Assembly (NCBI GenBank): GCA_951813605.1
Contig: OX638379.1
Location: forward strand, 878,471-942,470
Direction of reading: 5' to 3'
DNA: 64,000 nt
DNA from: an uncultured Bryobacterales bacterium
GTDB taxonomy: Bacteria; Acidobacteriota; Terriglobia; Bryobacterales; UBA6623
Shown one piece after another: positions 48,975-59,376 of the stretch. The position numbers were made by a program, and so were the translations under genes. The notes under the pieces were generated by a model. That model was not told the DNA's origin, searched no databases, and was given only the letters and a program-made list of their open reading frames with translations. The stretch's first letter is position 1; every line of letters starts with the position of its first letter.

Positions 48975-49711
48975 TCTCCGGGAGCTTGAATCATGCATAC
49001 AGGCAGAGTCTGAGCCAAGTTGGAGACAATCCGAGGAGCCAAAATGATCGCCAACCCAGGTCAGTGCATTGATGTTAGGACTAGCGTTGCGAGTGTTGCT
49101 GTCAATACCGAGACGGCCAGCAAAGTTATCACCGACCCTTTTTCAACTACTGCCGTCGTAGGTCTCATTCCTATCCGCTTCCGTTTCCGTCAAGCGGTTC
49201 TCACATGCGAGATTTCTATCGATTGATTACACAATAGTTCCGCTAACTAAGCAAAATTCGAGCGGAAAACACAGCTGACCGCAGACGGGTCGAAACGCTG
49301 CGCGGAAGCGACTTTGAAAGAAGGGTCCACGCTCCCCCTGCAAACATACAGGGGCACAGCACACCGCAAACCACACTTGGGCCACACAATTCGTCGCCGG
49401 TCGCCATGCCCAGCTCTCCAAGCACATCAGCTGCCATTACCAGCTTGTCGATATTGTCCTTCGAATTTTCCGCGAGACTCTACGGACTCTCTAACTGCTG
49501 CATTACCATCAACTTTGGCTGCAATTCATGTCTCAGCAAGAATGTTTTACGGGCAATCCTAAGCACTTCAACAACGATGGGACGCACTATCAAGTCAAAA
49601 AAAGTCAAAAACTTGTTGACAAACAAAAATAGGATGGCATACTTCGAACGAGTCAAAGGTTTCATTTCTTTGATTGGCGAAAATCCAGCTAAAGCGGGAA
49701 CGGAGGGGTTC
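48975..49711. other. Region upstream of the second receptor, no gene recognised
   Basis: About 740 bp. The frame of the receptor is open back to 49406, but the residues before ATG 49712 have no signal-peptide logic, and a GGAGGGG ribosome site sits directly before 49712. Confidence 0.45.
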
Positions 49712-52700
49712 ATGAGGTTTTTTGGGGACTTCAAACCAGATTTTCCAATTGCACTTGTACTTTTGGGTGTTGCATGCAGTGTCATGCCCTTGAGTGCACA
49801 GTTCACCACGGCAAGTCTTGGCGGAACCGTGACTGATGGAACTGAGGCGATTGTTCCCGGGGCGCAGATTACAGTTCGTAACGTTAACACTGGCTTGGAA
49901 ATCAACACCAACGCAGGGCCCAATGGTGCCTACTTGTTTTCGCGGTTGCCAGTAGGCAGTTACGAGCTCACTGTAGAGAACGAGGGCTTTCAAACCTACG
50001 TACAAGCAGGCATCGCCTTAACAGTCAACCAAGTGGCAACTCAGGATGTCACCCTGCAACTTGGGGCGGTGACCGAACAGGTTACTGTCGAGGCGCAGGC
50101 CGAACTCATCACAAGCCGCACCGCTACAGTGGGGCAGCTAATCGACCAAAGGCGCATGGTGGATTTACCGCTCAATGGAAGGAGCGCCCAATCACTGCTT
50201 TACCTGTCGGTCGGCACCGTGGATTTGACCGACCGATACTGCAACGTGAATTGCCACGGTGGGGTTTATCCGACAGAAGCCGAGGCGAGCGTCAATGGCT
50301 CCGGACCAGCCCAAGTCAATTATCAGCTAGACGCTACAGGCCACAATGACACCTACATCAACATCAATCTGCCGTTTCCTAATCCAGATTCGTTGCAGGA
50401 GTTCAATCTGCAGTCCAGCAATTTCACCGCGGAATACGGCAATGCGGCGGGAGGTGTGGTGAATATTGTCACCAAGTCGGGAACCAATGCAGTCCACGGA
50501 AGCATGTTTCACTTCCTTCGGAACGGAAATCTCAATGCGCGCAACTTTTTTGCGCCGGAGCAGGATGTCCTGAAACGCAATCAATTCGGTGCTAGCGTCG
50601 GAGGACCGATTGTGAAGGACAAGTTGTTCTTCTTTGGAACTTACCAAGGCACTAGCGTTCGCAACATTGCTGCGGGAAGAATTCAGTTTGTCCCCACGGC
50701 GGAGGAGCGGAATGGCGATTTCTCGTCAGTCGCAACACAACTAATTGACCCTGTTTCGAAAGATCCGTTTCCAGGCAACCAGATTCCAGCCAGCCGGCTT
50801 AACTCGGTGTCAAATTATTTCTTGGGCCGAATTCCTTTACCTAATGGGGCGAATCGACAATTGACCTTCCCCGGGAGCCCGATTGAGCAGACCGAGACCC
50901 AATTCATGGGTAAGGTTGATTACCAAACGCGCAACCATCAGATCAGCGGACGCTATTTTTTCACTGACTTCGACGAGCCGCCCTTTGTGGGACCAGAGAA
51001 CATTCTTGCGGCCGTCAGTAGCGGAAACGCAGTCCGCGTCCAGAATATTTCTTTCAACCATACGTTGACTGCTTCACCGACTCTGTTGGTCAACACCACT
51101 TTCGGTTGGAACCGCCAGAGGGGCGGGTCGCTTTCGAGCACGGATTTCGGTCTTGCTGACGCAGGTGCAGCGGTCATTGGACCGGAAAGCGTCGAAGAAC
51201 TCAACTCGCCTCCGGAACTGGTCGTGACGGTGACCGGAGGCTTCCGAATTCGTACGAATCACCTAGGAGATTTCGATCGTGGCGATTTCACGATCCGCGA
51301 GGTTGTGACCAAAATCTCCGGTGCCCACGAACTCCACTTCGGCGGCGAGATCGTGAGAATCGAAAATCCGATCGTAAACACTTTCCAGATGGCCGGCCAG
51401 ATCAGTTTCAATGGGCAGTTGTCGGGAGACGGCTTGGCTGATTTCATGGTAGGGCGGGCTTCGAACTTTCGGCAGGGCGGCGGGGAATTCAAAGACCTCA
51501 AAGGCACCAAGTGGGGATTTTTCGTCCAGGACAACTGGCGGGTAAGCCAACGGCTCTCCCTCAATCTCGGCGTTCGATGGGATCCCTACATTCCTTACTT
51601 TGACCGAAAAGGTCGGGTCGTGTGCTTCAGCCCGAACTTCACAGAGCCGTCGAGGCGGTTTCCTAATGCGCCCTTGGGCTTCCTCTACGGAGGCAGAGAC
51701 CACGATGACCGTTGCCCACAGGGAGGATCGGAGCCGGATTGGTCGAACATCGCACCGCGATTTGGTTTTGCCTACCGGCTGACTGAGGACGGCAACACTG
51801 TGCTTCGAGGCGGTGTTGGCTACTTCTACACGCCAGTTGCGAGCAGCAACATGAACCCGTTCACGAATACCGCGCCGTTCGCCGGGACGTTTAGCCTAAA
51901 CGACGTAGCTTTCGAGGATCCTTTTGGCAGCAAAGGGCTTGCCAACCCTTTCCCGGCTAATTTTGGGAACACTTTGCCAGGGCCCGATTTTGTCTTCTCG
52001 CCGTTGAACGATATTCGTGCCTACTTCACTCCCGATTTTGAGATCCCGCTACTGACTAGTTGGAACATCCGGCTGGAGCGGCAGGTAGGAGAGGATCTAC
52101 TGCTCAGCGCCGCGTACGTCGGAAACAAGGGAACACACCTCGGGCTGACGATTGACGAGAACCCAGCCATCTACATTCCCGGTGTTGATGGAAACGGCAA
52201 CCCTCTCTCGACCGTAGGCAATACTCAGCAAAGACGGATTTTCCCACAACACGGTCGGATTCGGCGTAGGGACGCGGCGGCTAACTCGCAGCACCATGCG
52301 TTGCAGCTGAATGTGGAGAAACGCTTTAGCGAGGGACTTTCGTTCTTGACCAACTATGTCTGGTCGAAAACCACGAACGATCTAAGTTCGGCCAACCCGT
52401 TCAGCCGAGCAATGGAGCACGCCCTGTCAAATGACGATATCCAGCACGTGTTCAAGTTCTCAAACATTTACCAGTTTCCAAGAGTCAGAGCGACCGGTGC
52501 TGCGGGCAAGTTCTTGAACGGCTGGTCGATCAACTCCATTGTGCTTTGGCAGAGTGGCTTCCCGATGACTATCGCCAGCGGGCGCGACAATGCCTTCGCT
52601 GCGGTAAGACAGGATCGGGCGGATTTTCTGGGTGGCAACGCTGAGTTTTCCGGACAGTCGCATGGCCAGCAGGTCGTCAAGTTCTTCGATACGTCCAAGT

Positions 52701-52966
52701 TCGTGCGCAATGCGATCGGTACGTTTGGCAACTCTGGACGCAATATTCTCCGTGGTCCAAGGTTCTTTAACGCAGACATGTCAGTGCTGAAGGACACTCA
52801 GGTGAGCGAGAGGGTGAGCGTGCAGATCCGGGCCGAGCTCTTCAACATCTTTAACACGGTCCGCTTCAACACGCCAAACAGGAACGTGTCGTCCGCACAG
52901 TTTGGGCGTATCACTAGGGCTCAGAATCCGAGGATCATCCAATTCGGTCTGAAACTGCTGTTTTAG
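49712..52966 (+). CDS. Oar-like TonB-dependent receptor with carboxypeptidase-regulatory domain
   Basis: 1084 residues from ATG 49712 (GGAGGGG upstream; 102 further upstream codons are open but not coding-like). Signal peptide PIALVLLGVACSVMPLSAQ. The carboxypeptidase-regulatory sandwich is at about 35-115 (GGTVTDGTEAIVPGAQITVR, SYELTVENEGFQTYVQAG). Plug: VDLPLNGRSAQSLLYLSVG, QEFNLQSSNFTAEYGNAAGG, SGTNAVHGSMFHFLRNG. The barrel runs to the end with YVGNKGTHLG, NSGRNILRGPRFFNADMSVL and a last strand IIQFGLKLLF, the usual aromatic C-terminus for outer-membrane insertion. It is a paralogue of 1-3350. Two such receptors within 50 kb fit Acidobacteriota. The cargo is unknown. Confidence 0.94.
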   Translation: MRFFGDFKPDFPIALVLLGVACSVMPLSAQFTTASLGGTVTDGTEAIVPGAQITVRNVNTGLEINTNAGPNGAYLFSRLPVGSYELTVENEGFQTYVQAGIALTVNQVATQDVTLQLGAVTEQVTVEAQAELITSRTATVGQLIDQRRMVDLPLNGRSAQSLLYLSVGTVDLTDRYCNVNCHGGVYPTEAEASVNGSGPAQVNYQLDATGHNDTYININLPFPNPDSLQEFNLQSSNFTAEYGNAAGGVVNIVTKSGTNAVHGSMFHFLRNGNLNARNFFAPEQDVLKRNQFGASVGGPIVKDKLFFFGTYQGTSVRNIAAGRIQFVPTAEERNGDFSSVATQLIDPVSKDPFPGNQIPASRLNSVSNYFLGRIPLPNGANRQLTFPGSPIEQTETQFMGKVDYQTRNHQISGRYFFTDFDEPPFVGPENILAAVSSGNAVRVQNISFNHTLTASPTLLVNTTFGWNRQRGGSLSSTDFGLADAGAAVIGPESVEELNSPPELVVTVTGGFRIRTNHLGDFDRGDFTIREVVTKISGAHELHFGGEIVRIENPIVNTFQMAGQISFNGQLSGDGLADFMVGRASNFRQGGGEFKDLKGTKWGFFVQDNWRVSQRLSLNLGVRWDPYIPYFDRKGRVVCFSPNFTEPSRRFPNAPLGFLYGGRDHDDRCPQGGSEPDWSNIAPRFGFAYRLTEDGNTVLRGGVGYFYTPVASSNMNPFTNTAPFAGTFSLNDVAFEDPFGSKGLANPFPANFGNTLPGPDFVFSPLNDIRAYFTPDFEIPLLTSWNIRLERQVGEDLLLSAAYVGNKGTHLGLTIDENPAIYIPGVDGNGNPLSTVGNTQQRRIFPQHGRIRRRDAAANSQHHALQLNVEKRFSEGLSFLTNYVWSKTTNDLSSANPFSRAMEHALSNDDIQHVFKFSNIYQFPRVRATGAAGKFLNGWSINSIVLWQSGFPMTIASGRDNAFAAVRQDRADFLGGNAEFSGQSHGQQVVKFFDTSKFVRNAIGTFGNSGRNILRGPRFFNADMSVLKDTQVSERVSVQIRAELFNIFNTVRFNTPNRNVSSAQFGRITRAQNPRIIQFGLKLLF

Positions 52967-53806
52967 TATCAAACCTCCGGAAATCATCCTCGGTTCACGT
53001 AAGCTTCATTGGTGGTAACTTCTTGTCATACAAGATGTTACCGAGGCTAGTCTCGGAACCGTGGAAGCCGATTGTAGGATACGACGGATTCTCGTGATAA
53101 TCTGTCGTGACCATTCCGGACAGAATTGCATCACTGCCCGACTGAACGTCTGAATTTACAAATCCAGATATTTCTATGGATTACGTGCCAGTATCAACGA
53201 CTGGTTGCTGCCGTTTCATGACGCGATAGCGGGGCGGCAGCAATGCAAGTGATTTGGAAGACTTCCAGTAGTTGAAGCATCCGTTCGATCAGCTGGTCCA
53301 GGATGGATGCGGACCGTCTGCAAAATCTCCGACGTTTGCAGCGATATCTCCTAGACACAGCAACAAGGAATCATTGAACGTCGGCGTATCAAGCGTATGA
53401 CGAGCGAATGTGTGAGCCAAACCAACTGCATGCTGGGCATCCAGTGCAGGTCTGGTAGAAAGGAACGCTCAGCGATCACTTTTTTCCCGGGACGTGGTAC
53501 GCCATTCCTGAGAATGCCGATCACGAGTTGATAGGGGTGTGCGGCATAGGCTCAGACTTGCTTGGGAATTGGTCGAAATTGGACGATAAGGCTGGGCCGC
53601 GGGGCATCGAGTTGGTGCGGCTGACTTGCCACAAGCCAGTTTCGAATCTCTAGCATCCCATTCAACACAATCTAGGCGATCCTACTCTTGTTTCGCTCAG
53701 CACGAACTAGACGAAAACTTTGGCGAACGCCAATACACGATCTCGACGATTAGACTTGCAGGTTCAACTTCTTGGTTGGCGAGTAGACTGTCCCTGGTCG
53801 TCTGTG
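52967..53806. other. Gene-poor region after the receptor
   Basis: About 840 bp with only short frames. I recognise no gene, RNA or terminator. Confidence 0.4.
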
Positions 53807-54170
53807 CGGGAATCATTGATCACAAACCAACAGCTGAGGCTGCTGATGAAGAATCGGGCACGGCAAAAGCTGCTGGCACAGGCAGTGGCGAAGTCCGGTA
53901 TGAGCGAGCGGTTGACCCGTGAACGGAGGGGCGCGCGGGCACTGCGGAGCGAGACTCGCAAGCCGTGCGACTGGTGGACCCAAGTCGATGCGTTCGGAGA
54001 GGTGTAGCCAGACCCAGAGACGACGCCTGCGTTGAACGAGGGCTTCAACGCAAAGGCGATCTTTGAGGAACGACACAAGGCGCCACCGGGGCAGGGCGGA
54101 CGATCCAAAGAGGTGTCGACGTGGCGGGTTTCCGAGTCGCTGAAAAGGAGGCGTGCTAGTGGCACCAACA
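53807..54170 (+). pseudogene. IS21-type transposase (IstA) N-terminal relic
   Basis: Degenerate reading of an IstA N-terminus: SLITNQQLRLLMKNRARQKL, AQAVAKSGMSERLTRERR, LRSETRKPCDWWTQVDAFGE, a stop at 54005, then NEGFNAKAIFEERHK and TWRVSESLKRRR. This follows the IS21 pattern of helix-turn-helix, SEVRKPRTWRTR-like block, DPFEEVW-like block and EAKTLFE-like block. No catalytic core or IstB follows. The assignment rests on pattern memory only. Confidence 0.45.
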
Positions 54171-54594
54171 ACATACCTTAGCGCCCGGCCTACGGCGCCT
54201 GCGATGTATGGCGGGTACTTGTTCTCGAACCCAACGTCAGAAACGCCCCCGACATGCCTAGACTCGCAGACATCGGAGTCGCTGTAGCCACGCCGACTCA
54301 GCGTGCTGGACGAATACAAGCGGATGCCGCTCTCGGCGAGCTTTGCTCTTGCCCGTAGCTTGACTGGCCCGTCCGAATAGACATCCATTACGAGTGCGTG
54401 AACGGCTCCCCACGAATCTGTGAGCCAAGCTTCCCATGGGAGGGGCTCTCTTCCGACTCCGTGCTAGAGTGCCGGCTCGAACGACACCCTTCAGAGCGGC
54501 CTCGCCTTCTAATCCATTTCGGTGCTACACTCTCTTGGATTGCGGTACCAGTCTGCGTGTGATCGGGCTGACCGCCTAGTTGAGAGAGGACCGA

Positions 54595-55014
54595 ATGAAC
54601 AAGAAAAACCTATTGATTTCAGGGCTAGTGGTGTTCGTCGCGTATCAAGCGCTTGACTACGTCACCCACGAGGTTCTGATGAGGCCCGACTACGACGCCA
54701 CATCGCAAGTTTGGCGTCCCCAAGAGGAGATGATGTCGCTGATGTGGGTCATCTACTTGGTGGGCCTGCTGTGGTCATTCATATTTGTCTACCTCTTCGA
54801 CTCCATGAAACGCGGGGAGGGAATCGCGGAGGGTATCAAATACGGATTCTGCATTGGACTGTTCGTTGTCACGCCGATGGCGTACAACTCATATGTGGTG
54901 ATGCCAGTTCCGTACTCGATGGCACTCGGATGGTTTGGTTACGGAATGATCAAAGTGATGATCTGCGGGGTGGTTTTGTCTCTGGTGCACAAGCGCCTCC
55001 AAGGCGGCGCCTGA
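54595..55014 (+). CDS. Small four-helix membrane protein of unknown function
   Basis: 139 residues from ATG 54595 with a GAGAGGA ribosome site. Four predicted membrane helices: LLISGLVVFVAYQALDYVTH, LMWVIYLVGLLWSFIFVYLF, GIKYGFCIGLFVVTPMAYNS and GYGMIKVMICGVVLSLVHK. It resembles small DUF1761-like inner-membrane proteins in size and layout, but I do not recognise the family with confidence. It stands alone between relic DNA. Confidence 0.75.
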   Translation: MNKKNLLISGLVVFVAYQALDYVTHEVLMRPDYDATSQVWRPQEEMMSLMWVIYLVGLLWSFIFVYLFDSMKRGEGIAEGIKYGFCIGLFVVTPMAYNSYVVMPVPYSMALGWFGYGMIKVMICGVVLSLVHKRLQGGA

Positions 55015-55584
55015 TCTCGTGTTTCGCCGCTGAACGGAAACATGCCGGGGCTGCCCGCCGGGGCATGAGCGGGCGTTGACCGCTACAGTTCGCTACCGAC
55101 GTCCCGGAAGGTTGGTCCGCCTTGGTATAGGCGCTTCGGCAAGCCTGCGAAGATCAGGCATCCGCTGAGTGCGTCATTGCTGTAATGCCAACGGACGGCG
55201 AAGACCGCAAGCGAGTTTCATAGGCGCGGATTATCAAGAGCTTGTTCCGTGTCGCGGTCATTACAGTCAACCTGCCCATTCGGTCGGATCGGTTTCGTAC
55301 ACGAGCCAATCTAAACAGCTCCTTGGCGCGAGACTGCCGAACTCCTTGCAGCAGAATCTCGATGGAGTCCGTGTGAACCGTTGGATCTTGCAGGTCTGAT
55401 CAGGAGGCTTCGTTCGCGAGCGCCGAACACCGGTCCCAAGCGCCGACCGAGCCTAGCACGGAAGACTCAGGGAACGGATCACCGAGGTCTCTCGAGGCGA
55501 GTTCTTCTGGAGGGCAGGCGGTCCGTCAACGCCGACGCGCCGGAGTCCGGGGCCATTTGCTCCGGGCGTCTGCTTCCAAGTGCC
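55015..55584. other. Intergenic region, nothing recognised
   Basis: 570 bp without a credible coding frame. Confidence 0.4.
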
Positions 55585-56532
55585 CTAGCTGGCTCCTGAT
55601 CGAACTTGATCCAAGACGCGACGAATCGCATCCACTACCACTTCAGGCCGATCATGATGAATGAAATGACCGGCGTCCTCGACGATTTGCCAGTCGCTGA
55701 CCTCAGAGAGATTCGTCAGATCTTCCTGCATCTCGTGCCAGAACTCTGGTTTCCGTCCTTCCGTCAGAACGATGAGCGGTCTGTGACCAAGATTCGGAGG
55801 ATTCGCCGCGGCTTCTTTCAAGCTCTCGCGAAGTCCCGCCAACTCCGCCGCAGTAGTCCGAAGTGATCGTGTTGTCATCATCAATTCCCTCTCCATCTTG
55901 CGAACCGAGTTGTCGCGAGACTCCGGGCTGCCCTCGGGCAGGGGGAGAAAGAAGCGAGGAATTGGGGTTGGTGCCAAAATGCCCACAACGAGTCCAATAG
56001 TGCTCGCGCTGTCAAGGTCTACCGTCCGAGAAACTTGATCGGGATGAGAAGAGTCAACCAACACCATGCCCGCGACCTCACTTGGAAACTGACCGGCATA
56101 TAGCTGCATAACCAAACCTCCAAACGAGTGCCCCACGAGAACGTAAGGCGGGTCGATCCCGGCAGTTTGGAGTAGAAGCCTCAATTCCCGGACGATATTC
56201 GCGGCTGTCCGGGGCGAGGGGGATGTTTCGCTCCATGCGTATCCTGCCCTATCGTAGGTACATACTCTCGCGAATCTTGAGATGTCGGCGGTTACAGATT
56301 CCCACCCGACCGAACTGCCCGGAAGGCCTGGTTCGAGAATGACAGAAGGGCCACCTGCTCCTTCGCAATGCAGATGAAGGCGGTGCCCGCCAACATCGAT
56401 CAATCTGCCGGGTGCGGCCGTGTTGCTCAATGTGTGCTGGGAGAGAGCCCACTGTAGAATGACTCCCGACGAGAGCACGACGATCAGGCCCCCTCCTCCC
56501 AAAAGGCAAACCCGAGCCAGGGATTTCTTCAT
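55585..56532 (-). CDS. Alpha/beta hydrolase with N-terminal signal anchor
   Basis: 315 residues. The N-terminal hydrophobic stretch VCLLGGGGLIVVLSSGVILQ is a signal anchor or signal peptide. Alpha/beta-hydrolase fold: RLIDVGGHRLHLHCEGAGGP, oxyanion region VILEPGLPGSSVGWESV, nucleophile Ser in VLVGHSFGGLVMQLYAG, VLVDSSHPDQ, and catalytic His in IVEDAGHFIHHDRPEVVVDA. The acid is probably in the LIVLTEGRKPEF region, which lacks an obvious Asp at the usual place. Probable periplasmic or membrane-attached esterase or amidase; the substrate cannot be inferred. Confidence 0.88.
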   Translation of the reverse strand: MKKSLARVCLLGGGGLIVVLSSGVILQWALSQHTLSNTAAPGRLIDVGGHRLHLHCEGAGGPSVILEPGLPGSSVGWESVTADISRFARVCTYDRAGYAWSETSPSPRTAANIVRELRLLLQTAGIDPPYVLVGHSFGGLVMQLYAGQFPSEVAGMVLVDSSHPDQVSRTVDLDSASTIGLVVGILAPTPIPRFFLPLPEGSPESRDNSVRKMERELMMTTRSLRTTAAELAGLRESLKEAAANPPNLGHRPLIVLTEGRKPEFWHEMQEDLTNLSEVSDWQIVEDAGHFIHHDRPEVVVDAIRRVLDQVRSGAS

Positions 56533-57060
56533 TAGAGATTTAGACGCTGATTCCGTTCCATTTGTTCCCGTTGCTTAGGGCATCGCAGTATGCTGTGTCA
56601 CAACACAGAGGTGTGAAGCTATGCAACCAATGGAAGGCCGTGTCTCGATGACTGCGGCTTTGCTGTGTACGGATCCGACATACAAGGAGGAGGTCTGCCG
56701 GGACAACGAATACACCCTTTCGACAGCCGCTGGAAGTGCTGAAGCGCTGATCGGGTTGGTGAACCAGGTTCCGTTGCAAGCATCGAACATTCCCTACGTT
56801 CGCCTTCTGCACGAAGCAGTCGAAACCTCTTCGGAGAGTCCGCCTTGGCTCGACCAAGAGCAACACAGCTTGGATCGAGATCGCCACCCCGGTGCCGCAG
56901 GTCGCTTGGAACGTGCCGGGAGAGCACGGTGGAGGCTCCACTGCGGACCTTTGGAGTGCCCGCGTGGATCCTGTTTGCCGCAAAAGGATGGGATTCTGGT
57001 CGGCCCATGGAGTTCCGGCCGAACCTGCATCCGTCGCCGAGCCTGCGCGGATTGCAGCAG
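56533..57060. other. Intergenic region, nothing certain
   Basis: About 530 bp. Frames are open on both strands but show no family features. The plus-strand frame leading into the glycine-zipper pseudogene could hold its lost 5' part. Confidence 0.35.
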
Positions 57061-57642
57061 TCCACGATCGAAATCGTTCTGCCAACAACGCCGTCGACCG
57101 GTAGACTGGCTCAGCGACCGCCACAGCTTGAAGCTGGGTACTTCATCCAAGTGAGGCTAATTGACCGGCTATCCACTCGTCGAAGCTAAGCCGGTGGCGA
57201 GTTCACCGCTAGCCTCACCGAACCGATCATGGCCGAAGGGATTCTCGTGCCCGGAAAGAACGCCTTGGTCAAGGGTCGTATAGTCGACTCTCGCCGTGGC
57301 AGGAGGGTCGGTGGCCGCGCCCGGCTGTCGATCGTTCTAGTTAGCGTGGAAAGCAATGACGGTCAGCGAATAGCAGTCGCCACCGTCCCGCTTGCTAGTG
57401 AAGCCAAATCGACGGGTAGGGCAGACGCCAAGAAGCTGGGAGTTGCGACTGTTATCGGCGCAGCCATTGGCGGCATCGCCGGAGGTCGCAAGGGTCCAGC
57501 CGCCGGGGCGGCGATTGCCGGGGCAGCAAAGACAGCAGAGCGTCTTGCCCCTCTCGGTGAAGACGCCGTTCTAAGGCCCGAGACTCTTCTTGCATTTCAG
57601 CTGGCGGACTCGGTGATAGTTAGACACTCGCCGCACCCGTAG
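57061..57642 (+). pseudogene. Glycine-zipper protein interrupted by TAA
   Basis: The plus strand encodes a protein type common in Acidobacteriota: a beta-rich AGYFIQVRLIDRLSTRRS, FTASLTEPIM, ARLSIVLVSVESNDGQRI region followed by a glycine zipper (ATVIGAAIGGIAGGRKGPAA, AGAAIAGAAKTA) and VLRPETLLAFQLADSVIV. A TAA (57187-57189) breaks the frame between RRS and AGGEFTASL; both sides lie in the same frame and both match the expected order, so a single CAA-to-TAA change is the simplest cause. A restart at ATG 57229 would give a 137-residue product without the first strands. The upstream signal peptide is not identifiable. Confidence 0.6.
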
Positions 57643-58181
57643 AGAATCGAACCGCAATCGGGGGATCCCCAACAGTCGGTTCTTGCTTGCTTCTAGGCTT
57701 TCGGCGGCACCGCAGCTTGCGAAGAATTCCACGCGACTCGATTTACCATGCGTACGTTGGCGACATCCTGCCTGACGCCTTTGTGAACGGGTTATGAGGG
57801 ACTACGGCGTCGTCAGTGTCTCTTGATTGAAGCAGGGAGCCGCCCGAAGCGCTCACTTGGACGACAATCGTGTCGCCGTCGGACGGACTTAGGGAAATAC
57901 CCCCGGCTAACGACAACGAGCGTCTCGGCCAACCCGATTTCGGCTCGTGAAGGAGTCCTTCCATCGCGAATAAGAATTCGGCATTTGGCCGAATGGGCTC
58001 CGAACTGCCCAGCTCGCGCTTGCTCCATTGGAGATTCGATCAGCGCATGCTTCCCCCACGTGGGCAATCTGACGCACTTGCCCCCAGCAAGTCGGAAAAA
58101 CGTCGCTGGTCGCCCGGGACTGCAACTAAGACCTAGAATCTTCTGCCTCTAGATCTCTCCGGCGGGGTTTGAGCGCCCGCA
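57643..58181. other. Intergenic region, nothing recognised
   Basis: About 540 bp with no credible gene. Confidence 0.4.
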
Positions 58182-58787
58182 CTAACCCTTTCCCCATATC
58201 TGCTGCAACCGTCTGTCACGACCACAGTTCCAGCGGTAGAACTTGTACTTCACGGCGTTCTTCTTGTAGTAGTCCTGGTGATAGTCCTCCGCTGGGTAAA
58301 ACACGGCCTTCGGCAAGACCTCCGTCTCGATCTCAGCACGCCCGGACGCCTGGAATACCAAGCTCGCTTTGGACTCCTCAGCCAACTTCCGCTGCTCGTC
58401 CGTCAGCGTGAAAATCGCCGCACGGTATTGAGGGCCCTTATCGCAGAACTGGCCGCTGGGGTCGAAGGGGTCTACATTACGCCAGAAAACGTCAAGCAGC
58501 GTGGAATAGTCAACCTTCGCTGGGTCGTACTCGATTCGGATGGCCTCGTAGTGTCCAGTCCGTCCCGACGAGACCCTTTGATACGTTGCGTCTTTTGCGG
58601 ATCCGCCGATGTAGCCTGAAACAGTTGAGAGAACGCCGTCGATTTTGTCAAACGGGGGCTCCATGCACCAGAAGCAGCCGCCGGCGAACAAAGCGAAGGC
58701 GGTTCCGGCTTCCGGCTGCCCCGCCTCTTCCGCCGGCGCGGTGGTCGAAGCAAGTCCCAATAGAGCTGCGATGGCAAGAACCCTCAT
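58182..58787 (-). CDS. msrA: Peptide methionine-S-sulfoxide reductase MsrA, exported
   Basis: 201 residues from ATG 58787, preceded by GGGAGGT; an upstream in-frame start adds 19 residues with no signal character. The signal peptide MRVLAIAALLGLASTTAPAE predicts a periplasmic enzyme. The MsrA core is clear: ALFAGGCFWCMEPPFDKIDG with catalytic Cys38 in GCFWC, VSGYIGGSAKDATYQRVSSG, GHYEAIRIEYDPAKVDYSTL, FWRNVDPFDPSGQFCDKGPQ, YRAAIF and the Tyr-rich AEDYHQDYYKKN. It reduces methionine-S-sulfoxide in proteins after oxidative damage. The resolving Cys may be that in RWNCGRDRRL. Confidence 0.95.
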   Translation of the reverse strand: MRVLAIAALLGLASTTAPAEEAGQPEAGTAFALFAGGCFWCMEPPFDKIDGVLSTVSGYIGGSAKDATYQRVSSGRTGHYEAIRIEYDPAKVDYSTLLDVFWRNVDPFDPSGQFCDKGPQYRAAIFTLTDEQRKLAEESKASLVFQASGRAEIETEVLPKAVFYPAEDYHQDYYKKNAVKYKFYRWNCGRDRRLQQIWGKG

Positions 58788-59376
58788 GTCATACCTCCCA
58801 ATCTGTGGTCGGCTGAAACTGCGGGCCCGCGGCATTAACGTCATTGGGCTCGCCAGTGGGGGCCGACCATCGTCAACAAGGTGCCGGGATGTCCGCCGCC
58901 ACGCCGACTGTGAACCCTAGCTTACATCCTCTGTACAGATCGTGGCCACTACATCGCCGCAAGCCAAGTCCGCCCCATGGCTTCCAGGCGGCGCCGAATT
59001 CTGCGGGCGAGTCTGGTCTCTTCCACCCGTCGTAGGCCGGTAATCAACACGCGGTCGCCGTCGGCCAGAAATTCTTCCAGGATCGATGACTTTAGTCCGT
59101 GGTCACACAAGCGGTAACCGCCGATCGATTGGTCGATAACTGATCTTGTTGCCTTGTTCGCGATGCAACCGCCCGCGCCGATGGGTCACGGTCAACAGAA
59201 TCGCTGTCAACAATACTGTCGAGTTTCCGGAAGGCTATCTCGACATCGTAGCGGGTGGAGTCCCGGAGCTCACCGGCCCTAGCGTCGGCCAGAAACGCGT
59301 CGACCGCTGCCTCCACACTCATCGCTTCAGGCTCGTCATTACTTGTATCGAGACGGGAGTCCAGAATGGCCTTGTT
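58788..59376. other. Intergenic region with possible integrase remnant
   Basis: About 590 bp. Two minus-strand fragments look coding-like: one at 59092-59322 (listed separately) and one at about 58940-59088 (FLADGDRVLITGLRRVEETR, LARRIRRRLEAMG). No complete gene is present. Confidence 0.4.
59092..59322 (-). pseudogene. Possible tyrosine-recombinase N-terminal (SAM-like) relic
   Basis: A short frame starting at MSVEAAVDAFLADARAGELR and DSTRYDVEIAFRKLDSIVD resembles the core-binding helices of phage-type integrases. No catalytic Arg-His-Arg-Tyr part follows. The identification is tentative. Confidence 0.3.

Noticed and set aside
59146..59376. Upstream extension of the ABC ATPase gene by 77 codons
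   Set aside because: The extension is not ABC-like and overlaps a minus-strand integrase-like fragment; ATG 59377 gives the normal family start.
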